A stretch of DNA of 5,159 nt, from the NCBI GenBank assembly GCA_027490485.1, contig JAIXYA010000207.1, forward strand, positions 1-5,159, given 5' to 3'. Shown here piece after piece: positions 1-4,861 of this stretch. The stretch comes from Comamonadaceae bacterium (lineage in GTDB: Bacteria > Pseudomonadota > Gammaproteobacteria > Burkholderiales > Burkholderiaceae_C). A program made the translations under genes and the position numbers. Position 1 is the first letter of the stretch. Every line of letters starts with the position of its first letter. The notes beneath the pieces are model-generated. The model ran no database searches. It was not told the DNA's origin and saw nothing but the letters and a program-made list of their open reading frames with translations.

Positions 1-486
1 ACCCCTCACCAGCATGAGCTGGGAGAAGAGTTTCTGGTCCTCGATGGTGTGTTTCAAGATGAGCTGGGCCGCTACCCTGCTGGCACCTACGTCAAGAATC
101 CACCTGGCTCTAGCCATACGCCATTCACTGAAACGGGTTGTACCCTGTTTGTCAAACTCAGATACCAAGATCCCTCAGACCATGAGCGTGTGGTCATCAA
201 CTCCCAATCGGCTGAGTGGTACCAAGGATTGGTTCCAGGGCTCACTGTGATGCCTCTGGCAAATGTTGGCACCACCAATACAGCCTTGGTCCGTTGGGCG
301 CCAGGCACGTATTTCAACCCCCACAGACATTTTGGGGGCGAAGAAATATTTGTTGTAGATGGCGTTTTTGAAGACGAGCATGGTCGCTATCCAAAGGGAT
401 TTTGGTTGCGCAGTCCTCACATGAGCGCCCACAAGCCATTCAGCGTCGAAGGTTGCACCATCTTGGTGAAGACGGGCCATTTATAG
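1..486 (+). CDS. ChrR-like two-domain cupin protein (5' truncated)
   Basis: The reading frame is open from the first base of the window, so the gene starts upstream; 161 residues are visible before the TAG stop. Two copies of the ChrR-type cupin (anti-sigma-factor ChrR C-terminal domain, Cupin_7) motif are seen. Copy 1 begins at the window edge with PHQHELGEEFLVLDG, giving candidate metal ligands H3, H5, E9 and H39 (numbered from the first visible codon), followed by YPAGTYVKNPPGSSH. Copy 2 has PHRHFGGEEIFVVDG with H108, H110, E114 and a later H144 in SAHKPF. Each copy ends in a GCT-hydrophobic-VK strand. In this family such residues bind a divalent metal (often zinc), in the cytoplasm. ChrR of Rhodobacter is an anti-sigma factor, but the visible part shows no zinc-binding anti-sigma N-terminal domain, and many stand-alone bicupins of this type have no known role. 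No sigma factor gene is visible nearby, so an anti-sigma role is not supported here. Confidence 0.88.
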   Translation, partial: TPHQHELGEEFLVLDGVFQDELGRYPAGTYVKNPPGSSHTPFTETGCTLFVKLRYQDPSDHERVVINSQSAEWYQGLVPGLTVMPLANVGTTNTALVRWAPGTYFNPHRHFGGEEIFVVDGVFEDEHGRYPKGFWLRSPHMSAHKPFSVEGCTILVKTGHL

Positions 487-512
487 GAACTTTGACGAGA
501 ATGGGTTTTGTT

Positions 513-530
513 GAGCAGCGTGCTTTATTT
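513..530 (+). terminator. weak candidate terminator after the bicupin gene
   Basis: The short inverted repeat AGCA-GCG-TGCT (514-524) is followed by TTATTT, 27 bases after the bicupin stop and at the edge of the convergent hydrolase gene. The stem is only four base pairs plus one possible G-T wobble, so this is a weak call. The 38 bases between the two convergent stop codons hold no stronger hairpin. Confidence 0.2.
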
Positions 531-1349
531 GAAAAACACCACCAACGCTGCCAGCACCGCAATACCGATCCAAATTTCTCGGTTGTGGCCTTCGATGAAC
601 TTCAAGGCACGGTCTTCCATCGATGGCACCCGTAAAGGTTGCGCTTTTGCCAATGGTGCGATCAGTTCGCACAGCGCTTGTGGCGAGGTCACCATGGCAT
701 CGTGGCCTGCCTGCATCTCCACATACTGCCAATCAGAACGGGCCTTGGCATAGTTGCGCGAAGAGGTGGTCGCTTGGTAATGGGGGGTTACAGCAATATA
801 GGTGGCAGCCAAGCCATTGCCCAAAGCATGGGTCAACTTCATTTTGCTTTCATAGGGAGACAAGGGGTGAGGCGTACATTGGCTTTTCACCCATTGAACA
901 TCCTCAGCATCAGCCACGCCAAAGACTGACGGGTCTGGCGCGGGCAAAGAGACCCCACCCGAGGTTTGCTGAGCCAGTTCGCGTCTGGCTTGAACCAACT
1001 CGGGTGGGATGATGTCAAACACGCTTTGATCGTTTTGCAGCAACAAGGCATCGAGGTAAACCAGACGGCTTATGCGCTCAGGCATTCGGTCTGCCACACC
1101 GCTGATGCTGATGCCGGCAAAGCTGTGTCCTACCAAGACCACATTGTGCAGATCCCGCTCGTTGAGGAAGTCTGTGATGTCTTGAATAAATGTCTCTAGA
1201 CTGATGTCTTTCGAGAGCAAATCAGCCTTTTCTCCCACACCAGTTTGGGTCGGGGTGTAAACCTCCAAACCCTCATCCACCAGCAAAGGGACTAACTTGC
1301 GCCAGCACCATGCACCATGCCACGCACCATGCACCAAGACAATGGGCAA
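525..1349 (-). CDS. alpha/beta hydrolase (esterase-like) with C-terminal membrane anchor
   Basis: This is an alpha/beta-fold hydrolase of the salicylate-esterase/hydroxynitrile-lyase-like group (AB hydrolase_6 type), 274 residues from the TTG start. It shows the N-terminal strand and oxyanion motif LVHGAWHGAWCW (residues 5-16), the nucleophile elbow GHSFAG with Ser76, and the catalytic His216 in AGHDAMVTSP. The acid is not at the usual place after strand 7 (there the sequence reads AVTPHY); Asp100, after strand 6 in LVYLDA, is a plausible alternative. Family members are about 230-240 residues. This one carries about 40 extra C-terminal residues ending in a hydrophobic run (about 259-273, IWIGIAVLAALVVFF) and a final Lys, suggesting a tail-anchored enzyme with a cytoplasmic catalytic domain; this is inference. 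Substrate unknown. It lies 18 bases behind the Cys-rich gene and is probably co-transcribed with it. Start is uncertain: the strong GAGGAG sits 21 bases before TTG but only 6 before an in-frame ATT at 1364-1362. Confidence 0.9.
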   Translation of the reverse strand: MPIVLVHGAWHGAWCWRKLVPLLVDEGLEVYTPTQTGVGEKADLLSKDISLETFIQDITDFLNERDLHNVVLVGHSFAGISISGVADRMPERISRLVYLDALLLQNDQSVFDIIPPELVQARRELAQQTSGGVSLPAPDPSVFGVADAEDVQWVKSQCTPHPLSPYESKMKLTHALGNGLAATYIAVTPHYQATTSSRNYAKARSDWQYVEMQAGHDAMVTSPQALCELIAPLAKAQPLRVPSMEDRALKFIEGHNREIWIGIAVLAALVVFFK

Positions 1350-1367
1350 ATGTGAACTGGAAATAGA

Positions 1368-1628
1368 TTACTCCTCAGTTTTGGGAGCAGACTTGGTCGG
1401 CTTCCACGTATTGTCGCGCTGCATACGGATGGCTTTGAACATGCAATCGCGCCTGAGTTCGCCGTTTTTGATCTTGTCGCAATAGGTGCCACTGGCTGAA
1501 TAGGTGCCTAAACAGAAATTCTTTTTGTCTGGGTCGCTGATCTTGGCACAAGAGGACAAATCAGCCCAAGCAGCGCCCATCGCCCCTAATGAAAACACAC
1601 AAAAAACAAACCATCTTCTGACCATCAT
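1368..1628 (-). CDS. small exported protein with two CxxI-type cysteine repeats
   Basis: An 86-residue protein that I do not recognise by name. Residues 1-22 form a typical Sec signal peptide: charged VRR, a hydrophobic core, and cleavage predicted after AWA, so the mature product (about 64 residues, from DLSSC) should be periplasmic. The mature part holds exactly four cysteines (27, 39, 50, 62) in two similar units, CAKISDPDKKNFC and CDKIKNGELRRDC. Each unit has 11 residues between its cysteines, followed by a basic, Lys/Thr/Glu-rich tail. Two internal disulfides are likely; this is inference. Start choice: AGAGG lies 4 bases before the ATG at 1628 and 7 before the adjacent in-frame ATG at 1625, and either gives the same signal peptide. 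A longer frame from 1673 runs through a poly-T tract and is rejected. The hydrolase follows 18 bases downstream, so the two look like an operon. Confidence 0.75.
   Translation of the reverse strand: MMVRRWFVFCVFSLGAMGAAWADLSSCAKISDPDKKNFCLGTYSASGTYCDKIKNGELRRDCMFKAIRMQRDNTWKPTKSAPKTEE
1371..1376 (-). promoter_or_regulatory. ribosome binding site GAGGAG for the hydrolase, inside the upstream gene
   Basis: On the minus strand the last two sense codons of the Cys-rich gene (GAG GAG, then TAA) form a strong Shine-Dalgarno sequence. Its distance is 6 bases to an in-frame ATT codon (1364-1362) and 21 bases to the TTG codon (1349-1347). No other purine-rich site lies near TTG. The arrangement implies translational coupling and leaves the true start codon open. 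Confidence 0.6.
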
Positions 1629-1638
1629 CAAACCTCTG

Positions 1639-1656
1639 AAAAAAAACAAAAAAAAA
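1639..1656. repeat. homopolymer tract A8-C-A9 (poly-U leader of the Cys-rich gene)
   Basis: The plus strand reads eight A, one C, then nine A. On the minus strand this is a T-rich stretch directly in front of the AGAGG ribosome binding site of the Cys-rich gene, so its mRNA leader would be poly-U. Such runs are prone to slippage and can change expression, or bind Hfq/ribosomal protein S1, but nothing here shows that this happens. Confidence 0.6.
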
Positions 1657-1717
1657 GATTCAATTTTCCCCATTTGGGGACGATACTGAGAACGTACAAC
1701 AGGTTTACATCTGCCAA

Positions 1718-1743
1718 ATTTTATAAAATGATTGCAATTGCAA
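1718..1743. promoter_or_regulatory. twin palindromes in the divergent promoter region
   Basis: Two perfect 12-bp palindromes lie side by side: ATTTTATAAAAT (1718-1729) and TTGCAATTGCAA (1732-1743), two bases apart. They sit between the divergent Cys-rich gene (start 1628 or 1625) and the globin-like gene (start 1771). The first reads TATAAA on both strands, so it could serve as a -10 box in either direction. TTTACA at 1704-1709 is a possible plus-strand -35 but is only 12-14 bases away, too close for a standard promoter. The second has the form of a dimeric repressor or activator site. The AT-rich composition makes chance palindromes more likely, so I give moderate weight only. Confidence 0.4.
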
Positions 1744-1770
1744 AACTGTCATTTTGAAGAAAGTTACCGC

Positions 1771-2574
1771 ATGCAACTCATGGACACGCCCGACAACAAA
1801 GAAAAATTAGTCGACGCCATCAAAATATTCTATGACAACGTCATGGAGCAAAAAGATCTGCGCCACTTTTTCTTTGGCATGACCATAGAAAAGCTCATCA
1901 AAGATATCGAGCTTTACCAAGATTTTTTCATGCCCAAGCCTGATCGCTACTTCAGGGAGACTTTTTCCCAGACCGCGCCCTCAGCCATTCAAATCAAGGC
2001 ACCCCAATTTGACGAGTTGCAAATCACCTTGCAAACCTCTTTGCGCTCAGGCGGTTACCTCAAATCGCAAATCCCCTTGCTGTCCGCCAAATTGCTGGAG
2101 TTGTTTGAGGAGTCCCGCGCCCAAATGGCAGATGAAAACATCAAGGTGTGGAAACCTTTCGAAGTGACCAACCAATTGGTGGCCGACCTCTACAACGCCA
2201 ACCGCACCGATGCGCGATTGGAAAAAAATGGCGATGTTTACGGTTCGCGTGGTTTTATGTATCCCTTTTGGACGCGGGTAGCCAACGACACCAAACAACT
2301 GATCTTCATTGGCCAAGGTTTCTCCACCAGTGTGGATACCCCTTTGGCAACTGTGGAGGCGTTTTGCAACCAGGTGAATGAAAAATTCACCCACCAAAAA
2401 TTTCAAGTACGGCAAAGCGCCAAGGGGCCAGTGCTGTTTGCGCGTCACGCCATTTCTTACACCCAAGGCGTTCCCACACGAATGCTCATGCGTGCGGCCA
2501 AACAATTTTCAACAACGTTTGAAGCGGCGATGAATATGGACACCGACAAGCTGCTCAAGAACATAATTCGTTGA
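1771..2574 (+). CDS. two-domain protein: truncated-globin-like domain without proximal His, then YbjN-like domain
   Basis: A 267-residue soluble protein without signal peptide or membrane segment. Residues about 8-118 resemble group I truncated haemoglobins: FYDNV (20-24) matches the helix B FY motif, FFFG (33-36) matches the CD-corner phenylalanines, and AIQIKAPQFDEL (72-83) matches the helix F to G segment. However, the place of the haem-binding proximal His is Pro70, and the only His in this domain is H32, so ordinary haem binding is unlikely. Residues about 126-256 resemble YbjN/type III chaperone-like folds: helix 192-206, strands 210-230, then QGVPTRMLMRAAKQF (232-246) and a long helix. 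YbjN proteins are linked to stress and motility regulation in Escherichia coli; function here is unknown. Both domain calls are by eye. ATG 1771 is chosen, with weak GAAAG 7 bases before it; a TTG at 1732 would place the palindrome inside the gene. ATG 1780 is also possible. Divergent from the Cys-rich gene. Confidence 0.82.
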   Translation: MQLMDTPDNKEKLVDAIKIFYDNVMEQKDLRHFFFGMTIEKLIKDIELYQDFFMPKPDRYFRETFSQTAPSAIQIKAPQFDELQITLQTSLRSGGYLKSQIPLLSAKLLELFEESRAQMADENIKVWKPFEVTNQLVADLYNANRTDARLEKNGDVYGSRGFMYPFWTRVANDTKQLIFIGQGFSTSVDTPLATVEAFCNQVNEKFTHQKFQVRQSAKGPVLFARHAISYTQGVPTRMLMRAAKQFSTTFEAAMNMDTDKLLKNIIR

Positions 2575-2576
2575 TT

Positions 2577-2606
2577 TTGATGAATTTTTAATCAATTATT
2601 GTTTTT
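2577..2606 (+). terminator. weak AT-rich hairpin after the globin-like gene
   Basis: TTGAT (2577-2581) can pair with ATCAA (2591-2595), followed by TTATTGTTTTT. A longer alternative pairs TTGATT (2571-2576) with AATCAA (2590-2595). The stem has almost no GC pairs, so termination strength is doubtful, but it lies directly behind the stop codon and the T-rich run is in the right place. Confidence 0.3.
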
Positions 2607-2619
2607 CGCATAAGATGGT

Positions 2620-2625
2620 TATAAC
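2620..2625 (+). promoter_or_regulatory. candidate -10 box of cvpA
   Basis: TATAAC lies about 40 bases before the cvpA start, with TTGTTT (2599-2604) 15 bases upstream as a poor -35 match. The 91-base AT-rich gap between the globin-like gene and cvpA, with a possible terminator in it, suggests that cvpA has its own promoter. The element itself is a weak match. Confidence 0.25.
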
Positions 2626-2665
2626 GATATGGATCGTTTTGATATCTTTTGTGAAAACAATATAA

Positions 2666-3157
2666 ATGTGGGACTTGAGTTTTTTAGATGGTTTGTTTTT
2701 GATAACCATCCTGTGTTCCATTGGCATTGGCGCTTACCGCGGCTGGTTGCCCCAAGCCCTGTCTATGGTGGGTTTTGTGGCGGCGTTTGTGGCTGTTGTC
2801 AAGCTCGGCCCCTCCATCGGCGCTTGGTTACCCCTCGGCGGTCCAGGTGAAGCACTGCGCGACGATATGGGCGCACTCATCGCATTGATCGTTACCTTGT
2901 TCATTGGCCACCAAGCGGTGGTCTTGCACCGCAAATTGTTTACCCGCAGCGGGCCACAACCTGCGCACCGCACCTTGGGCGGCGTCTTTGGCATGGTGTC
3001 AGGGGTGTTTGTGTTGCTTCTGGTGTCGGCCATGATTGACCTCACGGCTTGGCGAGAATCAACATGGTGGAAAGGCACTGCTGAGGAAAGCGTCACACGC
3101 TTTTTGCTCGATCAAATGAAGTCCAGCGTCGCACCCAGCGACAAAGAGCCTACTTAA
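2666..3157 (+). CDS. cvpA: CvpA family membrane protein
   Basis: A 163-residue integral membrane protein of the CvpA (colicin V production) family, of usual family length. Four hydrophobic segments are visible at about 5-22, 31-52, 69-88 and 104-124. Family signatures are GAYRGW (22-27) after the first segment and HRTLGGVFGMVSGVF (101-115), which matches the conserved R-xLG-xxFG-xxxG pattern at the last segment. A polar C-terminal tail follows. CvpA homologues are needed for colicin V export in E. coli and for envelope integrity under bile or stress in enterobacteria; the molecular activity is not established. In proteobacteria cvpA usually sits just before purF. Here the gene behind it is a convergent small frame, so this is either a relocated cvpA or a second paralogue. 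The ATG directly follows an in-frame TAA, so no longer start is possible in this frame; it has no clear Shine-Dalgarno (only GTGAAAAC upstream). Its last 8 bases overlap the convergent small gene. Confidence 0.88.
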   Translation: MWDLSFLDGLFLITILCSIGIGAYRGWLPQALSMVGFVAAFVAVVKLGPSIGAWLPLGGPGEALRDDMGALIALIVTLFIGHQAVVLHRKLFTRSGPQPAHRTLGGVFGMVSGVFVLLLVSAMIDLTAWRESTWWKGTAEESVTRFLLDQMKSSVAPSDKEPT

Positions 3158-3275
3158 CGGACTCTTGCACAAAGATCTGGGTGGTTTTTACCGCTTTATC
3201 TAGCACCGAGGCTGCACCGCTGACACCGACGGTAGCCACAAAAATGCCGAGCAAAAACGAAATCAGGTAACCCAT
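3150..3275 (-). CDS. 41-residue single-pass membrane protein
   Basis: A small gene, reading ATG to TAG on the minus strand. The product starts MGYLISFLLGIFVATVG; residues 3-25 form one uninterrupted hydrophobic, Gly/Ala-rich segment, followed by a mixed charged tail (DKAVKTTQIFVQESVK, 26-41) that could form an amphipathic helix on the membrane surface. GAAGG lies 7 bases before the ATG, which is a good ribosome binding site and the main support for it being real. The product is unnamed and its function unknown. It follows the aminotransferase gene in the same direction after 87 bases, so it may be the last gene of that transcript or have its own promoter. The stop codon lies 8 bases inside the convergent cvpA end. 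The GG of its ribosome binding site falls in an 8-bp inverted repeat. Conservation in related genomes has not been tested. Confidence 0.6.
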   Translation of the reverse strand: MGYLISFLLGIFVATVGVSGAASVLDKAVKTTQIFVQESVK

Positions 3276-3276
3276 G

Positions 3277-3341
3277 CTGGTGCCTTCAAAGTGGGTAGAC
3301 GTTCCTTGCGAACCTCTTGACCCTCAATACATCGGCACCAG
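3277..3341 (-). promoter_or_regulatory. inverted repeat that could hide the ribosome binding site of the 41-residue gene
   Basis: On the minus strand CTGGTGCC (3341-3334) and GGCACCAG (3284-3277) are perfect 8-base complements 49 bases apart. The second arm contains the last two G of the GAAGG site and runs to one base before the start codon, so pairing in the mRNA would block translation. A smaller hairpin, GTTC-GCAAG-GAAC, lies between the arms. The first arm falls inside a nine-codon frame (3353-3324, MFCSLVPMY then TGA), which has no clear ribosome binding site. Confidence 0.35.
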
Positions 3342-3362
3342 TGAGCAGAACATGAACGCGGC

Positions 3363-4565
3363 TTAAACGCTGTTTTTCTTAATGAAGTCACCCATGCGCT
3401 GCAAACCGGCATGGATGGCCTCATCAGACGCCGCATAGCTAAAGCGAATGTGTTGGCCGTCACCTGGCACACGCGGCCCAAAGTGGATATCAGCCAATAC
3501 AGCCACACCCGCCTCAAGCAACAAACGCTTGCGAAACTCCTCGGAGTCAGCGCAACGCGTCAGGCGACAAGCCTCGGTGACATTGGGCCATGCGTAGAAC
3601 GCACCGCCTGGGCTTTGGCACTTCACGCCGGGGAGTTGATTGAGCAAGCTCACAATCAGGTTACGGCGTTTCAAAAACACCTCACGCATGTGGTGGGCAT
3701 CGTCTTGCGGGCCATTCAAAGCCGCCACACCCGCCCACTGGGTGATGTGCGAGGCACACGACTCGGTGTTGGTGATCCAGTTGGTGAAGTAAGGAGCCAA
3801 TTTTTTGTTGGCCGTAAAACCCAAACGCCAACCCGTCATGGCCCATGTTTTGGAGCAACCATCGGAGAGGATGGTGCGCTCTTGCATGCCAGGCAAAGAA
3901 GCGATGGAGTTGAACTCCCCGTCATAGACCAATTGACCGTAAATTTCATCGGCGAACACCCATACCTGTGGGTGCTTGCGCAAAATCTCTGCGATCGCTT
4001 CCAAGTCCGCCTTGGGGATGATGCCGCCGGTAGGGTTTTGCGGGGAATTCAGAATCAACAGCTTGGTTTTGGGCGTGATCTTGTCAGCCAGTTCTTGCGG
4101 GTCGAAGCCGAAGTTGCGTGATTCACGCAGGTAAATAGGCACACCCACTGCGCCATTGGCTTTGATTTGCGAGTCGTAGATGGGAAAACCTGGCACGGGG
4201 TAGATGACTTCGTCACCTGCACCGTAGTCGGTGACCGATTGAATCGTGTATCCGATGAAGGGCTTGGCACCCGCACCCACCACCACGTCGTCTGCATCCA
4301 CCTGAATGCCACGGGTGCGAGAAAAATAGTCTGCAGCAGCTTGGCGCAGCTCGGGGATGCCGGCCGATGGCGTGTAGCCATGCTTGCCTTGCTGAATGGC
4401 TGCTATGCCGGCATCTTGGATATGCTGGGGCGTGGCAAAGTCGGGCTGACCAATGCAAAACGAGATGATGTTGCGGCCTTCTCGAATCAGCTTGTTGACC
4501 TCGGCCAACACCACGAAGGCGTTTTCAGTGCCTAAACCTAAAGCACGTTGACTGAGCTCAGCCAT
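3363..4565 (-). CDS. PLP-dependent aminotransferase, class I/II (fold type I, AspC-like)
   Basis: A full-length 400-residue cytoplasmic aminotransferase that transfers an amino group between an amino acid and a 2-oxo acid using pyridoxal phosphate. All hallmark residues are present: substrate-side IGQPDF (38-43), YTPSAGIPELR (64-74), cofactor phosphate region GAGAKPF (97-103), NSPQNPTGG with Asn177, FADEIYG with Asp206 and Tyr209 (pyridine N and O3' contacts), Schiff-base Lys239 in SDGCSKTWAMTGWRLGF with Arg247, and Arg374 in HIRFSYA, which binds the substrate carboxylate. The overall style matches the broad prokaryotic aspartate/alanine/aromatic subgroup, so the amino acid used cannot be fixed by eye. 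The ATG start has GAAGG 9 bases before it, inside the end of the DUF1330 gene, and lies 2 bases past that gene's stop; the two are translationally coupled. No terminator hairpin is seen just behind the stop. Confidence 0.97.
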   Translation of the reverse strand: MAELSQRALGLGTENAFVVLAEVNKLIREGRNIISFCIGQPDFATPQHIQDAGIAAIQQGKHGYTPSAGIPELRQAAADYFSRTRGIQVDADDVVVGAGAKPFIGYTIQSVTDYGAGDEVIYPVPGFPIYDSQIKANGAVGVPIYLRESRNFGFDPQELADKITPKTKLLILNSPQNPTGGIIPKADLEAIAEILRKHPQVWVFADEIYGQLVYDGEFNSIASLPGMQERTILSDGCSKTWAMTGWRLGFTANKKLAPYFTNWITNTESCASHITQWAGVAALNGPQDDAHHMREVFLKRRNLIVSLLNQLPGVKCQSPGGAFYAWPNVTEACRLTRCADSEEFRKRLLLEAGVAVLADIHFGPRVPGDGQHIRFSYAASDEAIHAGLQRMGDFIKKNSV

Positions 4566-4567
4566 GC

Positions 4568-4861
4568 TCAGACGCCTTCGATGATGCGCATGTCCCGCAC
4601 CACCGCGTTGTTACCCAAAGCGACCAAGGCCGCTTGGTAGCCAGGGCTGTCGTACACCGCCATGGCGGTGGCAAGGTCGGCGAACTCAATCAGCACAGTG
4701 CGCTCCATCTTGCCGTGTTCCTTCACAGCGGCGGGCATGCCTCGGACTAAAAATGTGCCCCCAGCAGCTTGAATAGCTGGCAGTGCCAACTTGGCATAGG
4801 CGGCAACCGCATCGGCGTCTTTGATTTCATGGTAGACGCTTAACAAATAGGCTTTTGGCAT
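4568..4861 (-). CDS. DUF1330 domain protein (dimeric alpha/beta barrel)
   Basis: A complete 97-residue DUF1330 protein, the usual family length. Seen in order: strand AYLLSVYHEI (4-13), helix with DADAVAAYAKLALPAI (15-30), the family motif GGTFLVRG (34-41), ERTVLIEFADLATAMAVYDS (53-72), PGYQAAL (73-79), and a last strand MRIIEGV. The family adopts a ferredoxin-like dimeric alpha/beta barrel fold related to small monooxygenase or EthD-like proteins; its biochemical role is not established. No signal peptide, so cytoplasmic. AAGGA lies 7 bases before the ATG, an excellent ribosome binding site that settles the start. It is the first gene of the minus-strand pair with the aminotransferase, which begins 2 bases downstream, so the partner could supply a small-molecule-handling function to the same metabolic step; this is inference. 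Confidence 0.95.
   Translation of the reverse strand: MPKAYLLSVYHEIKDADAVAAYAKLALPAIQAAGGTFLVRGMPAAVKEHGKMERTVLIEFADLATAMAVYDSPGYQAALVALGNNAVVRDMRIIEGV

Noticed and set aside
623..1012. 129-codon plus-strand open frame
   Set aside because: It lies opposite the hydrolase gene, and its translation has no recognisable family features.
1310..1336. Repeated GCACCATG units at the start of the hydrolase
   Set aside because: They encode HGAWHGAW, the conserved oxyanion-region motif of this hydrolase group, so the repeat follows from the protein sequence.
1629..1673. ATG at 1673 as start of the Cys-rich protein
   Set aside because: The added residues come from the poly-T tract and would put 15 residues, including a Phe run, before a complete signal peptide; AGAGG before ATG 1628/1625 fits better.
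1668..1679. CCCC-ATTT-GGGG hairpin followed on the minus strand by poly-T, like a terminator
   Set aside because: The stem has only 4 bp, 11 bases separate it from the T run, and no minus-strand gene lies upstream that would need terminating there.
1732..1770. TTG start that would extend the globin-like protein by 13 residues
   Set aside because: The TTG lies in the perfect palindrome TTGCAATTGCAA, has no ribosome binding site, and the added residues precede the domain boundary; ATG 1771 is simpler.
2047..2505. 152-codon minus-strand open frame
   Set aside because: It is antisense to the globin-like/YbjN-like gene, with no ribosome binding site or family likeness.
2629..2850. Plus-strand frame overlapping the start of cvpA
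   Set aside because: It is a frame shadow of cvpA; the Trp/His-rich translation resembles no family, while the other frame has clear CvpA motifs.
3411..4121. 236-codon plus-strand open frame
   Set aside because: It is the antisense of the aminotransferase, whose catalytic motifs are intact; the translated frame shows no domain and has an arbitrary composition.
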